44,547 nucleotides of DNA from Phytopseudomonas flavescens (GTDB taxonomy: Bacteria; Pseudomonadota; Gammaproteobacteria; Pseudomonadales; Pseudomonadaceae): the NCBI RefSeq assembly GCF_900100535.1, contig NZ_FNDG01000034.1, positions 1 to 44,547 on the forward strand, given 5' to 3'. The notes under the pieces were generated by a model, which was not told the origin of the DNA, made no database searches, and was given only the letters and a program-made list of their open reading frames with translations. How positions within the stretch are numbered: position 1 is the stretch's first letter; every line of letters begins with the position of its first letter. The translations under genes and the position numbers were made by a program. This document shows positions 6,763 through 14,028 of the stretch, one piece after another.

Positions 6763-7876
6763 CGCGTGGATTCTCTAAACTGTATTCAAGAGATCTTTTT
6801 TCTCTAGATCCAATTATATATCCCCGGCCATTAATTTTCAACTCACGGAACACTTTGTACCCATCTAGGATTGCTTTCTCAAATAACGCATAAGGGCAGA
6901 CATCTACTTCATACCCCTGGACAAACTGCTTCACATTCTTGAGAATGTCAAAAGATAACTCAGACTGAGTTTCAAAATAATCTTTTTCTTTTGCAATAGA
7001 AAAAATCCACGCACTTAGTCCTTCTTCAATTACTATAGCTCTTCCACCATCCTGTGATTCATCCTTTTCTGGATTGCTCTTCCGCTTATTCTTTAAGAGC
7101 GCCCTAAAAACAGGAGACCAGTGTAAAATCACAGCATACGCCATGTGAAAAACATCATGAAATCTATAACCGTCCTCAACCTCAATATTATCCGTCAGAG
7201 GATCACCTATAAAGACGTCTCCTTTTTTCATGTATGTTTTGCCATTGGAACGCTGACTTACCTCAATAATAAATTCACGTGGCAGTTGCTCATCTTGGTC
7301 TTCACCCTTGTCAAAATCGGGAAGCTCGCCGAGAGCGGGCGGTAAAAATCGGCCTAAGGATTTTTCTAAATTATTATCTATGACATCTTTAAAGCTAACG
7401 CCTGAGGACGACACAACATCGATATATGCCTTTAGAAAATCTTCCAGAAGGTCTGATGATATCTGATTAACATCAGACACTAAGAAAGCTGAAGCTTTAT
7501 AGCCGAGAACCCTGCTTGACTCAATTAAATCGAGCTTAGTTTGGACTGGTACAAATCCTATTGGGTGATTTTTTATACTGGTACTAATAGCGTAGCGAGA
7601 ACTATCCTTGTAAATCACCTCAAGAACCTTGGCGACGGAGGTGTCTCGACGATTACATAGCCTTGAGAAATACCAAAGAGCATCTCCTAGCTCTTCTACA
7701 AGGGACTTGTCTTGATCGAATGCAGCGTTTTCTCTATATGCTTTTTTTGAAACAGATAAAATACTTCCAACCTCCCCATAGAGGCCGAATGATAATAAAT
7801 GCCATGGCTTATCACTTAAACGATCTGTATCAGATATCTTACCTTCGTAGACTGTAATGAATTGAAATCCACTCAT
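6752..7876 (-). CDS. MazG-like nucleotide pyrophosphohydrolase with extra C-terminal domain
   Basis: From ATG 7876 the protein has 374 residues. Residues 26-75 hold a MazG-type all-alpha NTP pyrophosphohydrolase site: GLYGEVGS (Glu35) and EELGDALWYF (Glu61, Glu62, Asp65), the metal-binding acidic set of this superfamily, which hydrolyses (d)NTPs to NMP and PPi. The C-terminal half has a second conserved-looking motif, FHDVFHMAYAV (His240, Asp241, His244) with KRKSNP and IEEGLS (Glu284, Glu285), suggesting another helical metal-binding module. ATG 7876 overlaps the previous stop (ATGA) and has GAGGA 8 nt upstream, so it is preferred over ATG 7900. It is AT-rich like the whole operon. Confidence 0.8.
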   Translation of the reverse strand: MSGFQFITVYEGKISDTDRLSDKPWHLLSFGLYGEVGSILSVSKKAYRENAAFDQDKSLVEELGDALWYFSRLCNRRDTSVAKVLEVIYKDSSRYAISTSIKNHPIGFVPVQTKLDLIESSRVLGYKASAFLVSDVNQISSDLLEDFLKAYIDVVSSSGVSFKDVIDNNLEKSLGRFLPPALGELPDFDKGEDQDEQLPREFIIEVSQRSNGKTYMKKGDVFIGDPLTDNIEVEDGYRFHDVFHMAYAVILHWSPVFRALLKNKRKSNPEKDESQDGGRAIVIEEGLSAWIFSIAKEKDYFETQSELSFDILKNVKQFVQGYEVDVCPYALFEKAILDGYKVFRELKINGRGYIIGSREKRSLEYSLENPRDAT

Positions 7877-8469
7877 TGAAATGTCCTCTTGTGCTGCCAC
7901 TTTTCAGGCTGACCAAGGACTCCTTTTTCTTGATGGCGAAACCATAAGATAAAGTCATCTACAAATTTTCGATCAAAGTCATTCCGATGAGATCGGAGCA
8001 CTCTTAGTGCGCCAAACTTTTCAGGCAAAGGTATTGCGCCTACGCCCCAATAGGAGAAATTAGACGCAATCAATACTTGATCGGTAGATACCGTATCAGT
8101 ATCAATGTTGGCCTGAATTGGACTACCGTCTTCATTCGTATGATGGGATTTTTGCTGATGCCACGTTCCATCATGCTTTCTAAAATATATATTATCGCCT
8201 GCTTTATATTTATCACTCATATTGAAGACTGGTTTTTTAACCTGAAAGCGGGGATCGTTCCAATATTCATCAAATGATATTTTCTCCGCAACTTCCATGA
8301 CATAGCAGATTCTATTCCCATCTGGCTTGGGAGTGAGGCCTACTACATAGTCACCGACCATCGCATGCTTTCGAATTTGCGGCTTACATGCAGCCAAGGT
8401 GCAAATCCCATGAAATGGATTAGGTGCAAAACCGAAATCACGGGAAACAATATAGGAAAATAGTCTCAT
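7873..8469 (-). CDS. Nucleotide modification associated domain 2 (Nmad2) protein
   Basis: The 198-residue protein opens MRLFSYIVSRDFGFAPNPFH and continues with GICTLAACKPQIRKHAMVGDYVVGL, the pattern of Nmad2, a domain defined by comparative genomics next to DNA-base-modification enzymes and thought to bind or process modified nucleotides. The rest, including IYFRKHDGTWHQQKSHH and SNFSYWG, agrees with a single-domain protein. It begins at ATG 8469 overlapping the upstream stop (ATGA) and ends overlapping the MazG-like start. Biochemical activity of this family is not known to me, so only the domain call is firm. Confidence 0.8.
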   Translation of the reverse strand: MRLFSYIVSRDFGFAPNPFHGICTLAACKPQIRKHAMVGDYVVGLTPKPDGNRICYVMEVAEKISFDEYWNDPRFQVKKPVFNMSDKYKAGDNIYFRKHDGTWHQQKSHHTNEDGSPIQANIDTDTVSTDQVLIASNFSYWGVGAIPLPEKFGALRVLRSHRNDFDRKFVDDFILWFRHQEKGVLGQPEKWQHKRTFQ

Positions 8470-8912
8470 TTTTTATTACCGCACTTATGGCGCGCAAAAG
8501 GACCATCCTCTTTTATGGAAGAGTCAACATTTGTCCATCCATCAGTGAAAGGTGTGGCCAGTATTTGATCCAGCACCTCAGATACTTGATGAACAAGACC
8601 GTCGCCAAACTTGGTAAATCCGTCTGCAAGGACGTCACCTTCATCTTCTTGAATGCAGATTATTTTTCTACCTAGTCGGTTTGCTTCGACTAAGGCTTGT
8701 TTTAAACAATCATTTATCTTGTCAGAGGCGAAAAAAACCAGAATCTCGGATTTCCCGATAGCAGCAAAAATCTCTTCTCGCTGAATACAAAATTCTTCCT
8801 GTCCAGCTTTATAGATAATTATATCAAGGATTATTTGATACTCTGCAAAATGCTCTTCAATGGCTTTTAGTTTAAACACTTTGTCTGAATTAAGTAGGGC
8901 AAGTACTCTCAT
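8466..8912 (-). CDS. TIR-like / nucleotide-binding Rossmannoid protein
   Basis: First gene of the operon, 148 residues, with an AAGGAA ribosome site before ATG 8912. The fold reads as alternating strands and helices: MRVLALLNSDK, then GKSEILVFFASDKINDCLKQ and ALVEANRLGRKIICIQED. A strand ending in small residues, a helix with Glu, and a LGRKIICI strand resemble TIR domains and nucleoside 2-deoxyribosyltransferase-like proteins, both of which act on nucleotides such as NAD. No catalytic set can be confirmed, so the family is uncertain. A sensor or NAD/nucleotide-processing role is inferred from context. Confidence 0.55.
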   Translation of the reverse strand: MRVLALLNSDKVFKLKAIEEHFAEYQIILDIIIYKAGQEEFCIQREEIFAAIGKSEILVFFASDKINDCLKQALVEANRLGRKIICIQEDEGDVLADGFTKFGDGLVHQVSEVLDQILATPFTDGWTNVDSSIKEDGPFARHKCGNKK

Positions 8913-8955
8913 AACTATTCCTTAGTTAAATTTTTCTAAGAGACGAATAGCATTG

Positions 8956-8993
8956 CGCTTCGCAGGAGAGAGACTTCAACTCACTGCGAAGCG
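8956..8993. repeat. Inverted repeat upstream of the four-gene operon
   Basis: CGCTTCGCAG (8956-8965) and CTGCGAAGCG (8984-8993) form a perfect 10-bp inverted pair with an 18-nt loop, 44 nt upstream of the first operon gene. It has no T run on the operon strand. It could be an operator, a leader hairpin or a recombination remnant. The rest of 8913-9275 holds no gene that I can support. Confidence 0.5.
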
Positions 8994-9275
8994 AAATAAT
9001 GCTTGGGAGTACCGTTTGGGAAGCGAAACCCGCTAATGCGACTGAGATACAGTAGCAAGCAGGAACGGAGCTGCTTTCGGTCATCCTAACCCTCTATCCG
9101 CTACGATTGGCAAATAGCCATCATTTTCAGGCTAGCTGGTAGCTGGAATTTCGTAAATAGGTTGGGTGACTACGTTGGTCGAATTGTGTGCCGGAAACTG
9201 GCTTAGTATGGCTAGGCAAATGCCACAGAGCGCGGATTATGGGGCTTTCTGGCTCAGCGGAACGCTTCGTATCGG

Positions 9276-9363
9276 ATTCATAATGCCGGGGTCCGGGGTT
9301 CAAGTCCCTGCGTAGCCACCAAACAAAACAAGGGTTTACCGAAAGGTAAGCCCTTTTTTGTTT
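9276..9363 (+). repeat. Right attachment repeat (attR-type) of the tRNA-Met island
   Basis: An 88-nt copy of 585-672: tRNA-Met from the anticodon loop to CCA plus the terminator. The three differences are T-to-C at 9286 and a swapped pair in the hairpin (GGGTTTACC/GGTAAGCCC, 9332-9340 and 9345-9353). Sequence before 9276 does not continue the tRNA, so this is a 3' fragment without a functional tRNA; it marks the right end of the 0.6-9.4 kb island. Confidence 0.9.
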
Positions 9364-9399
9364 GCGCCGGTGACTACAAAGTGTGCGCATCTTGACCAA

Positions 9400-9462
9400 G
9401 GAGCACGCGAAGGTCGAATGTGTCAGGGCAGTGGGGAAATGATCGGGCGCAGGGTGGACGAG
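9400..9462 (-). pseudogene. Second integrase C-terminal remnant
   Basis: The minus frame just outside attR encodes HPAPDHFPTALTHST (9456-9412), which aligns with HLAPDHFATALTLSP of the integrase remnant at 1477-1674 (11 of 15 residues identical). The catalytic Tyr and box II are not preserved. Its place beside the att repeat is where an integrase 3' end is expected, so it is read as the decayed integrase of an older element in the same tRNA. Confidence 0.55.
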
Positions 9463-9586
9463 CCCCGTTCCAATAGCCATTTCCCGGCCTCACATCCAGG
9501 CGCTTTCAAAGGCGGGAGTGGCGCCGCCCAAGCGACTGTGGCGGGTGCAGTCAATGGCTTGCCTCGATCATCCGTTGGGCTGGGGT

Positions 9587-9865
9587 TTAAAAGATCAGGT
9601 AGCCCAGCGCGATCAGCAAGCTGCAGATGATTGCACTCACGATATACAGCAGCCGGCTGATGCCAGAACCTCCAGGTGCGTCGAAAACCTGCTGTGGCTG
9701 TGTGGAGGCGGCGCGCAGGCGGCGTGGGCGGCGAATTCTGATGACGTTGTCTGCCGCAGGTATCGCGCCCTCGCTATCGGGTTTGGGTTTGAAATTCTCC
9801 CAAGACGCACCATGGCCCTGTTTGCGGCGCTCTTCGCGCCACCATTCCTGGTCTTCCCATCCCAT
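9587..9865 (-). CDS. Small C-terminally anchored membrane protein
   Basis: A 92-residue protein with a GGAGG site 8 nt before ATG 9865. The N-terminal 70 residues are charged (MGWEDQEWWREERRKQGHGA, then RIRRPRRLR); the C-terminus is one hydrophobic helix, ISRLLYIVSAIICSLLIALG, ending at the stop. This predicts a tail-anchored inner-membrane protein facing the cytoplasm. Function unknown; it is probably the first core gene right of the island. Nothing else is seen between 9866 and 10126. Confidence 0.7.
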   Translation of the reverse strand: MGWEDQEWWREERRKQGHGASWENFKPKPDSEGAIPAADNVIRIRRPRRLRAASTQPQQVFDAPGGSGISRLLYIVSAIICSLLIALGYLIF

Positions 9866-10126
9866 CCTTCAGCCCTCCTGGCTGGTATTGTTCGTTCTTG
9901 ACGGTCATTGAGAACTACGCTGGCAACCACGAGTTCAATACGCGGCTGCAAATAGGCCGATATCGGCGAACCACTGTCCTGACCATCTTAGTACCGACCG
10001 CGGCTTTATGCTGTGCTGCCCGTCACCGCGGCGCAGCAACGGACACACGGTCGCTCGTTTCGGTCTGCCGGGCGTGCCTCCGTTGCATTGACCTCGACGG
10101 ACAGTCTCTGGCGGGTGGCTGACCGA

Positions 10127-10516
10127 CTATTCGAGCAGCAGCTCGACCACCAGGAACAGGCTGGAGACGCCGCACAGCAATACCCCCAACCAGAAGAACG
10201 AGGCGCCACGCTGCACGGCGGTGTCGATCACCGCTCGCTTGGGAAAGGTAGGGTCGTAGCGAACCGCGACCGCATCGCCTTTGCGGTAATGGCGCCAGCT
10301 GCTCATGCTGCTCTGGTGCACGTGCAGGTCGCCGTGCTCGTCACGCCATTCGAAACGCGGGTAGCGACTCGAGGTATTGAGCCCGTGCTCGCTGGCGATG
10401 ATCCGCCCCTGGGCCTGTCGCCAGTCACGGCTGGCAAGACGCCGGGACAGGCCAATACCGATCAGCACCGCACCGACGCAGCCGAAGACCATGGCGAGAA
10501 AAACGGAAACAGGCAT
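10127..10516 (-). CDS. DUF3592-type membrane protein
   Basis: From ATG 10516 the protein has 129 residues: an N-terminal helix (MPVSVFLAMVFGCVGAVLIG), a soluble beta-rich middle (WRQAQGRIIASEHG...YRKGDAVAVRYDPTFPKRAV) and a C-terminal helix (FFWLGVLLCGVSSLFLVVEL). This order and the VRYDPxxP motif are typical of DUF3592 proteins, of unknown function. A longer reading from 10642 would add a 42-residue lead without membrane or domain character and is not favoured. Confidence 0.78.
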   Translation of the reverse strand: MPVSVFLAMVFGCVGAVLIGIGLSRRLASRDWRQAQGRIIASEHGLNTSSRYPRFEWRDEHGDLHVHQSSMSSWRHYRKGDAVAVRYDPTFPKRAVIDTAVQRGASFFWLGVLLCGVSSLFLVVELLLE

Positions 10517-10734
10517 GACTGACTCGAGTGGCGGGACGTGAACAATAGGCGTGCTGGCGCAGTGAAGGTTCAGGGAAAAATACCCCCCGCTCGGCGACCG
10601 CATACTCACGCGATGGCCATCCGTAATGCCAGGCGTCGCCAATGCTCTGCGGCCGACGCGTGCAGAAATTTAGGTTGAGTGTTCTGCGGCCGCTCCTGTC
10701 CATAGTCATGCCCCCGGATTAAGGAGAGTCACCC

Positions 10735-11097
10735 ATGAACACCACGTCTACCCTCAGCGTTCTGCTCGGCACTCTGCTGGTCGCCGGCCTTGCCCATGCG
10801 GCCGACCCGGCCAAGCAGGAGCCGTCCCGCGAGGTCTATCAGGATCAGGTATTGCAGCAGAAGCCCGACCAGAAAGACCCCCAGGCCAAGGATCCGATGC
10901 ATATCGGCGACCTCAAGGAAGGCACCCCGGCGCCGCACAAATACTGGCGCAAGGATTACGCCATCAACGACCTGAAAAAGCACAATCTTCCGCAGCCCGA
11001 AGACAAGGAACACGAGCAGTGGGTGAAGATCGGTACCGACTATGTGTTGCTGAACAAGGATACCGGTACCATTCAGCGCATCATCAAGGGCAAGTAA
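10735..11097 (+). CDS. RcnB-family periplasmic protein
   Basis: A 120-residue protein preceded by AAGGAG. It has a signal peptide (hydrophobic core LSVLLGTLLVAG, cleavage near AHA-A), a Lys/Gln/Pro-rich linker and a C-terminal region YWRKDYAINDLKKHNLPQP...WVKIGTDYVLLNKDTGTI like RcnB, which in E. coli is a periplasmic protein influencing nickel/cobalt export. No rcnA or rcnR is nearby, so a metal role here is only by family. Confidence 0.75.
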   Translation: MNTTSTLSVLLGTLLVAGLAHAADPAKQEPSREVYQDQVLQQKPDQKDPQAKDPMHIGDLKEGTPAPHKYWRKDYAINDLKKHNLPQPEDKEHEQWVKIGTDYVLLNKDTGTIQRIIKGK

Positions 11098-11210
11098 TGG
11101 TTCTGCGCTAATATGGCGGCTTGGGAACAGCCCGTCGGCGTCGCCTGATTGGCTATCAATCATGGACGCTTGCGCCCTGCTCGTATCGGTTCTTTTTCTT
11201 CTAGGGATGG

Positions 11211-11657
11211 ATGATGAAGGTTTCAGTCGATAAGCCTCATGCCCCGTACCGCGAGCTCTTGCGCGGCGCGGCGGCAATTGCCGTCGGAGCCGCCCTGGCC
11301 TATGGCGGCGCTCATCTGTTCGCCCTGCTGCGCCTCGGCTCGCCGCCGGTGGAGCCGGAAACCTTCGAGGTGGTGCCGCAGGTGTCGGTGCACGAACCGG
11401 CAGTGGTCGAGCCAACTGCGCCGGGTGAAGATCCCTGGTGGCGCGGTGATGCCGAGTTCTGGCAGGAGCAAGCGCGTTTGAACAGCGCGGTCGTGCCTGC
11501 GCAATACCGCGACTTGCAGTTCGCCTGGTCGGAAAAAATGGCCACCAACGCCAGGCAACGTGCCCTGCAGGATGCCTCCGGCCAGCAGCCACAGGTACTA
11601 CCGGCCAAGCAGGCACAGACCACTGAATTGCAGATTCCCGAGAAGCCGCGTCGCTGA
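11211..11657 (+). CDS. Hypothetical membrane-anchored protein
   Basis: A 148-residue protein with one N-terminal helix (GAAAIAVGAALAYGGAHLFA, about residues 19-38) and a Pro/Glu-rich external part containing DPWWRGDAEFWQEQARLN. Two adjacent ATGs (11211, 11214) follow an AGGGATGG ribosome site; the second may be the true start. I recognise no domain. It stands alone between RcnB-like and DedA genes. Confidence 0.65.
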   Translation: MMKVSVDKPHAPYRELLRGAAAIAVGAALAYGGAHLFALLRLGSPPVEPETFEVVPQVSVHEPAVVEPTAPGEDPWWRGDAEFWQEQARLNSAVVPAQYRDLQFAWSEKMATNARQRALQDASGQQPQVLPAKQAQTTELQIPEKPRR

Positions 11658-11847
11658 GCCCTGCGCCAGTCCCATCGAGACCTTTTCATCGCTTCGCGGG
11701 TATTGCACGGAACGCTTGCCCGTCGAGCGGCTCAAACGCCTGCCTGACCCCATGTAGCAGGCGCCTTTGCCTGCAGAGGCGGGCATAATGCCGCAGCCAA
11801 GCAGCCCGCTCCTGAATGTCGGACTGCGCACACCGTTGGAGCCCTCG

Positions 11848-12507
11848 ATGGAATTCATTCACCTGGTTATCGATTTCATTCTGCATATCGACCAGCACCT
11901 GGCGGCCCTCACCGCCCAGTACGGCACCTGGATCTACGCGATCCTGTTTCTGATCGTGTTTTGCGAAACCGGCCTGGTGGTCACCCCGTTCCTGCCAGGC
12001 GACTCGTTGCTGTTCGTGGCCGGCGCCATAGCCGTGCACGGCACCATGAACGTGCACCTGCTGGTACTGTTGCTGATCACTGCGGCCATTCTCGGTGACG
12101 CACTGAACTACACCATCGGCCGCTTCATGGGCCAGAAGCTGTTCAGCAACCCGGATTCGAAGATCTTTCGCCGCAGCCACCTGGAACTCACCCAGAACTT
12201 CTATGCCCGGCATGGCGGCAAGACCATCATCCTCGCCCGCTTCGTGCCCATCGTGCGCACCTTCGCGCCCTTCGTCGCCGGCATGGGCCGAATGAACTAT
12301 GCCCACTTCGCCGCCTACAACGTGGTCGGGGCGATTCTATGGGTGACCCTGTTCACCTACGGCGGTTACTTCTTCGGCAACCTGCCGGCGGTACAGAGCA
12401 ATCTGCACTACCTGATCATCGGCATCATCGTGGTCTCGATCCTGCCGGGCGTGATCCAACTGATCCGTCACAAGATGAACAGCTCGGCCCGCGTGCAGAC
12501 GCCTTGA
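11848..12507 (+). CDS. DedA-family membrane protein
   Basis: From ATG 11848 (GGAG 7 nt upstream) the protein has 219 residues. It shows the DedA/VTT layout: an N-terminal re-entrant segment with FCETGLVVTPFLPGDSLLF, the conserved GDALNYTIGR motif, the amphipathic HGGKTIILARFVPIVRTFAP segment with the functional Arg residues, and C-terminal helices. DedA proteins act in undecaprenyl-phosphate or phospholipid flipping and membrane homeostasis. Upstream in-frame ATGs at 11767 would add an unlikely polar lead. It is convergent with ttgC and shares a bidirectional terminator. Confidence 0.9.
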   Translation: MEFIHLVIDFILHIDQHLAALTAQYGTWIYAILFLIVFCETGLVVTPFLPGDSLLFVAGAIAVHGTMNVHLLVLLLITAAILGDALNYTIGRFMGQKLFSNPDSKIFRRSHLELTQNFYARHGGKTIILARFVPIVRTFAPFVAGMGRMNYAHFAAYNVVGAILWVTLFTYGGYFFGNLPAVQSNLHYLIIGIIVVSILPGVIQLIRHKMNSSARVQTP

Positions 12508-12524
12508 CCGGCAAATCGCAGAAA

Positions 12525-12556
12525 TGAAAAAGCCCCGGAATTCCGGGGCTTTTTCT
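12525..12556. terminator. Bidirectional terminator between dedA gene and ttgC
   Basis: AGCCCCGG-AATT-CCGGGGCT (12531-12550) is flanked by an A run on the left and a T run on the right, so it can stop transcripts from both convergent genes. Confidence 0.9.
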
Positions 12557-12573
12557 TGCCTTGCCGCTGTCGA

Positions 12574-14028
12574 TCAGGACTGCGGGGCGGCGGGTGCAGG
12601 TGCGGGGGTCGTCTGGGTGCGTTCGTTCCAGCCACCACCGAGCGCCTTGTAGAGGTCGATCTCGCTGGTGAGCTGCGACAGGCGTACACCGATCAGCTCC
12701 TGCTGCGCGCTGAACAGCTGGCGCTGGGCATCGAGCAGGGTCAGGTAGCTGTCCACCCCGGTGCGGAAGCGGCGATCGGCGAGGTCGTAGTAGTTCTCGG
12801 AGGTCGCCACCAGGCCGCGCTGCGCCTGCAACTGCTCCTCGAAGGTACCGCGCGCCGCAAGACCATCGGAAACTTCCTGGAAGGCGGTCTGGATCGCCTT
12901 CTCGTAGGTCGCCACCTGGATGTTCTTCTGGATCTCGGCATAGTCCAGGTTGGCGCGCAGACGCCCCGCCGTGAAGATCGGCAGGTTGATCTGCGGCTGG
13001 AACAGCCAGGTACCCGAACCACCATCGAACAGACCCGACAGCTGGCTGCTGGCGGTGCCGGCATTGGCGGTCAGGCTGATGCTCGGGAAGAACGCGGCAC
13101 GCGCGGCACCGATGCTGGCATTGGCGGCGAGCAGCTCGCGCTCGGCCTGCAGCACGTCTGGGCGGCGTTGCAGCAGATCGGACGGCAGGCCGGCCGGGAC
13201 ATCGGCCAGCAGTTGCTTGTCCAGGCCCTCGCCTTGCGGCAAGTCGGCCGGCACGGCACCACCGAGCAGTACGCCCAGGGCATTGCGGTCCTGGGCTACC
13301 TGGCGGGTGTATTGCGCCAGGTTGGCCTGGGCGGTCTGCACCGAGGTGCGCGCCTGGCTCAGGGACAAGGCATCGGTCACGCCGACGTCGAAGCTGCGCT
13401 GGGTCAGTTCCAGGCTGCGCTGGAAGGTACCCAGTGTGTCGCGGGTCAGCTTCAGCAGCGCTTCGTCGGCCTGCAGGGTCAGGTAGGCGTTGGCCACACT
13501 GGCAATCAGGCTGATCTGCGTACTGCGCTGTGCTTCTTCGGTGGCGAAGTACTGCTGCAGGGTCTGCTCGTTGAGGCTGCGCAGGCGACCGAAGAAGTCC
13601 ACTTCCCAGGCACTCACACCGACGCTGGCGCTGTACTGCCCGCCAACGGTGGAGCGGCCGGTCTGCGACAGATCGGCTGGCGTACGCTGACGGGTACCGC
13701 TGCCATCGGCCGAGATGGTGGGGAACAGCTCGGAACGCTGGATGCGGTATTGGGCACGGTAAGCGTCGACGTTCAAGGCGGCGACGCGCAGGTCGCGGTT
13801 GTTGTTCAGTGCGGTTTCCACCAGGCGCTGCAGCGCCGGGTCACGCAGGAACTCGCGCCAGCCGAGATCGGCCGCGGCGACCGAGCCCTGCACGTTGCTG
13901 CCCGCGTACGCCTGGCCCTGGGGCCAGGCCGCTTCTACCGAGGTATCCGGGCGCTGGTAGTCGGGGATCATGGTGCAGCCGCTGAGCACGATGCCCGCGA
14001 CTGCGAGAGACAACAGGGACTGCCTCAC
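12574..14028 (-). CDS. ttgC: RND efflux outer-membrane channel TtgC/OprM type
   Basis: A 484-residue outer-membrane lipoprotein: signal with lipobox LSGC (Cys18), two repeats of the OEP fold (paired helices such as NRDLRVAALNVDAYRAQYRI and RPDVLQAERELLAANASIG) and a Pro/Ala-rich tail. It forms the trimeric TolC-like exit duct for the TtgAB pump. ATG 14028 overlaps the ttgB stop (ATGA), so it is translated with the pump. The length equals OprM/TtgC (about 484). The name ttg rather than mex/opr rests on the TetR-type regulator and operator upstream. Confidence 0.92.
   Translation of the reverse strand: MRQSLLSLAVAGIVLSGCTMIPDYQRPDTSVEAAWPQGQAYAGSNVQGSVAAADLGWREFLRDPALQRLVETALNNNRDLRVAALNVDAYRAQYRIQRSELFPTISADGSGTRQRTPADLSQTGRSTVGGQYSASVGVSAWEVDFFGRLRSLNEQTLQQYFATEEAQRSTQISLIASVANAYLTLQADEALLKLTRDTLGTFQRSLELTQRSFDVGVTDALSLSQARTSVQTAQANLAQYTRQVAQDRNALGVLLGGAVPADLPQGEGLDKQLLADVPAGLPSDLLQRRPDVLQAERELLAANASIGAARAAFFPSISLTANAGTASSQLSGLFDGGSGTWLFQPQINLPIFTAGRLRANLDYAEIQKNIQVATYEKAIQTAFQEVSDGLAARGTFEEQLQAQRGLVATSENYYDLADRRFRTGVDSYLTLLDAQRQLFSAQQELIGVRLSQLTSEIDLYKALGGGWNERTQTTPAPAPAAPQS

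Noticed and set aside
8466..8912. Firm call as nucleoside 2-deoxyribosyltransferase
   Set aside because: The helix-strand pattern fits, but the catalytic Asp/Glu signature of that family cannot be identified; a TIR-like fold fits equally well.
9127..9480. 117-residue minus-strand frame with WWLRRDLNPGPRHYES
   Set aside because: This is the antisense reading of the tRNA-Met 3' fragment and terminator in attR; only the integrase-like tail at its start has meaning.
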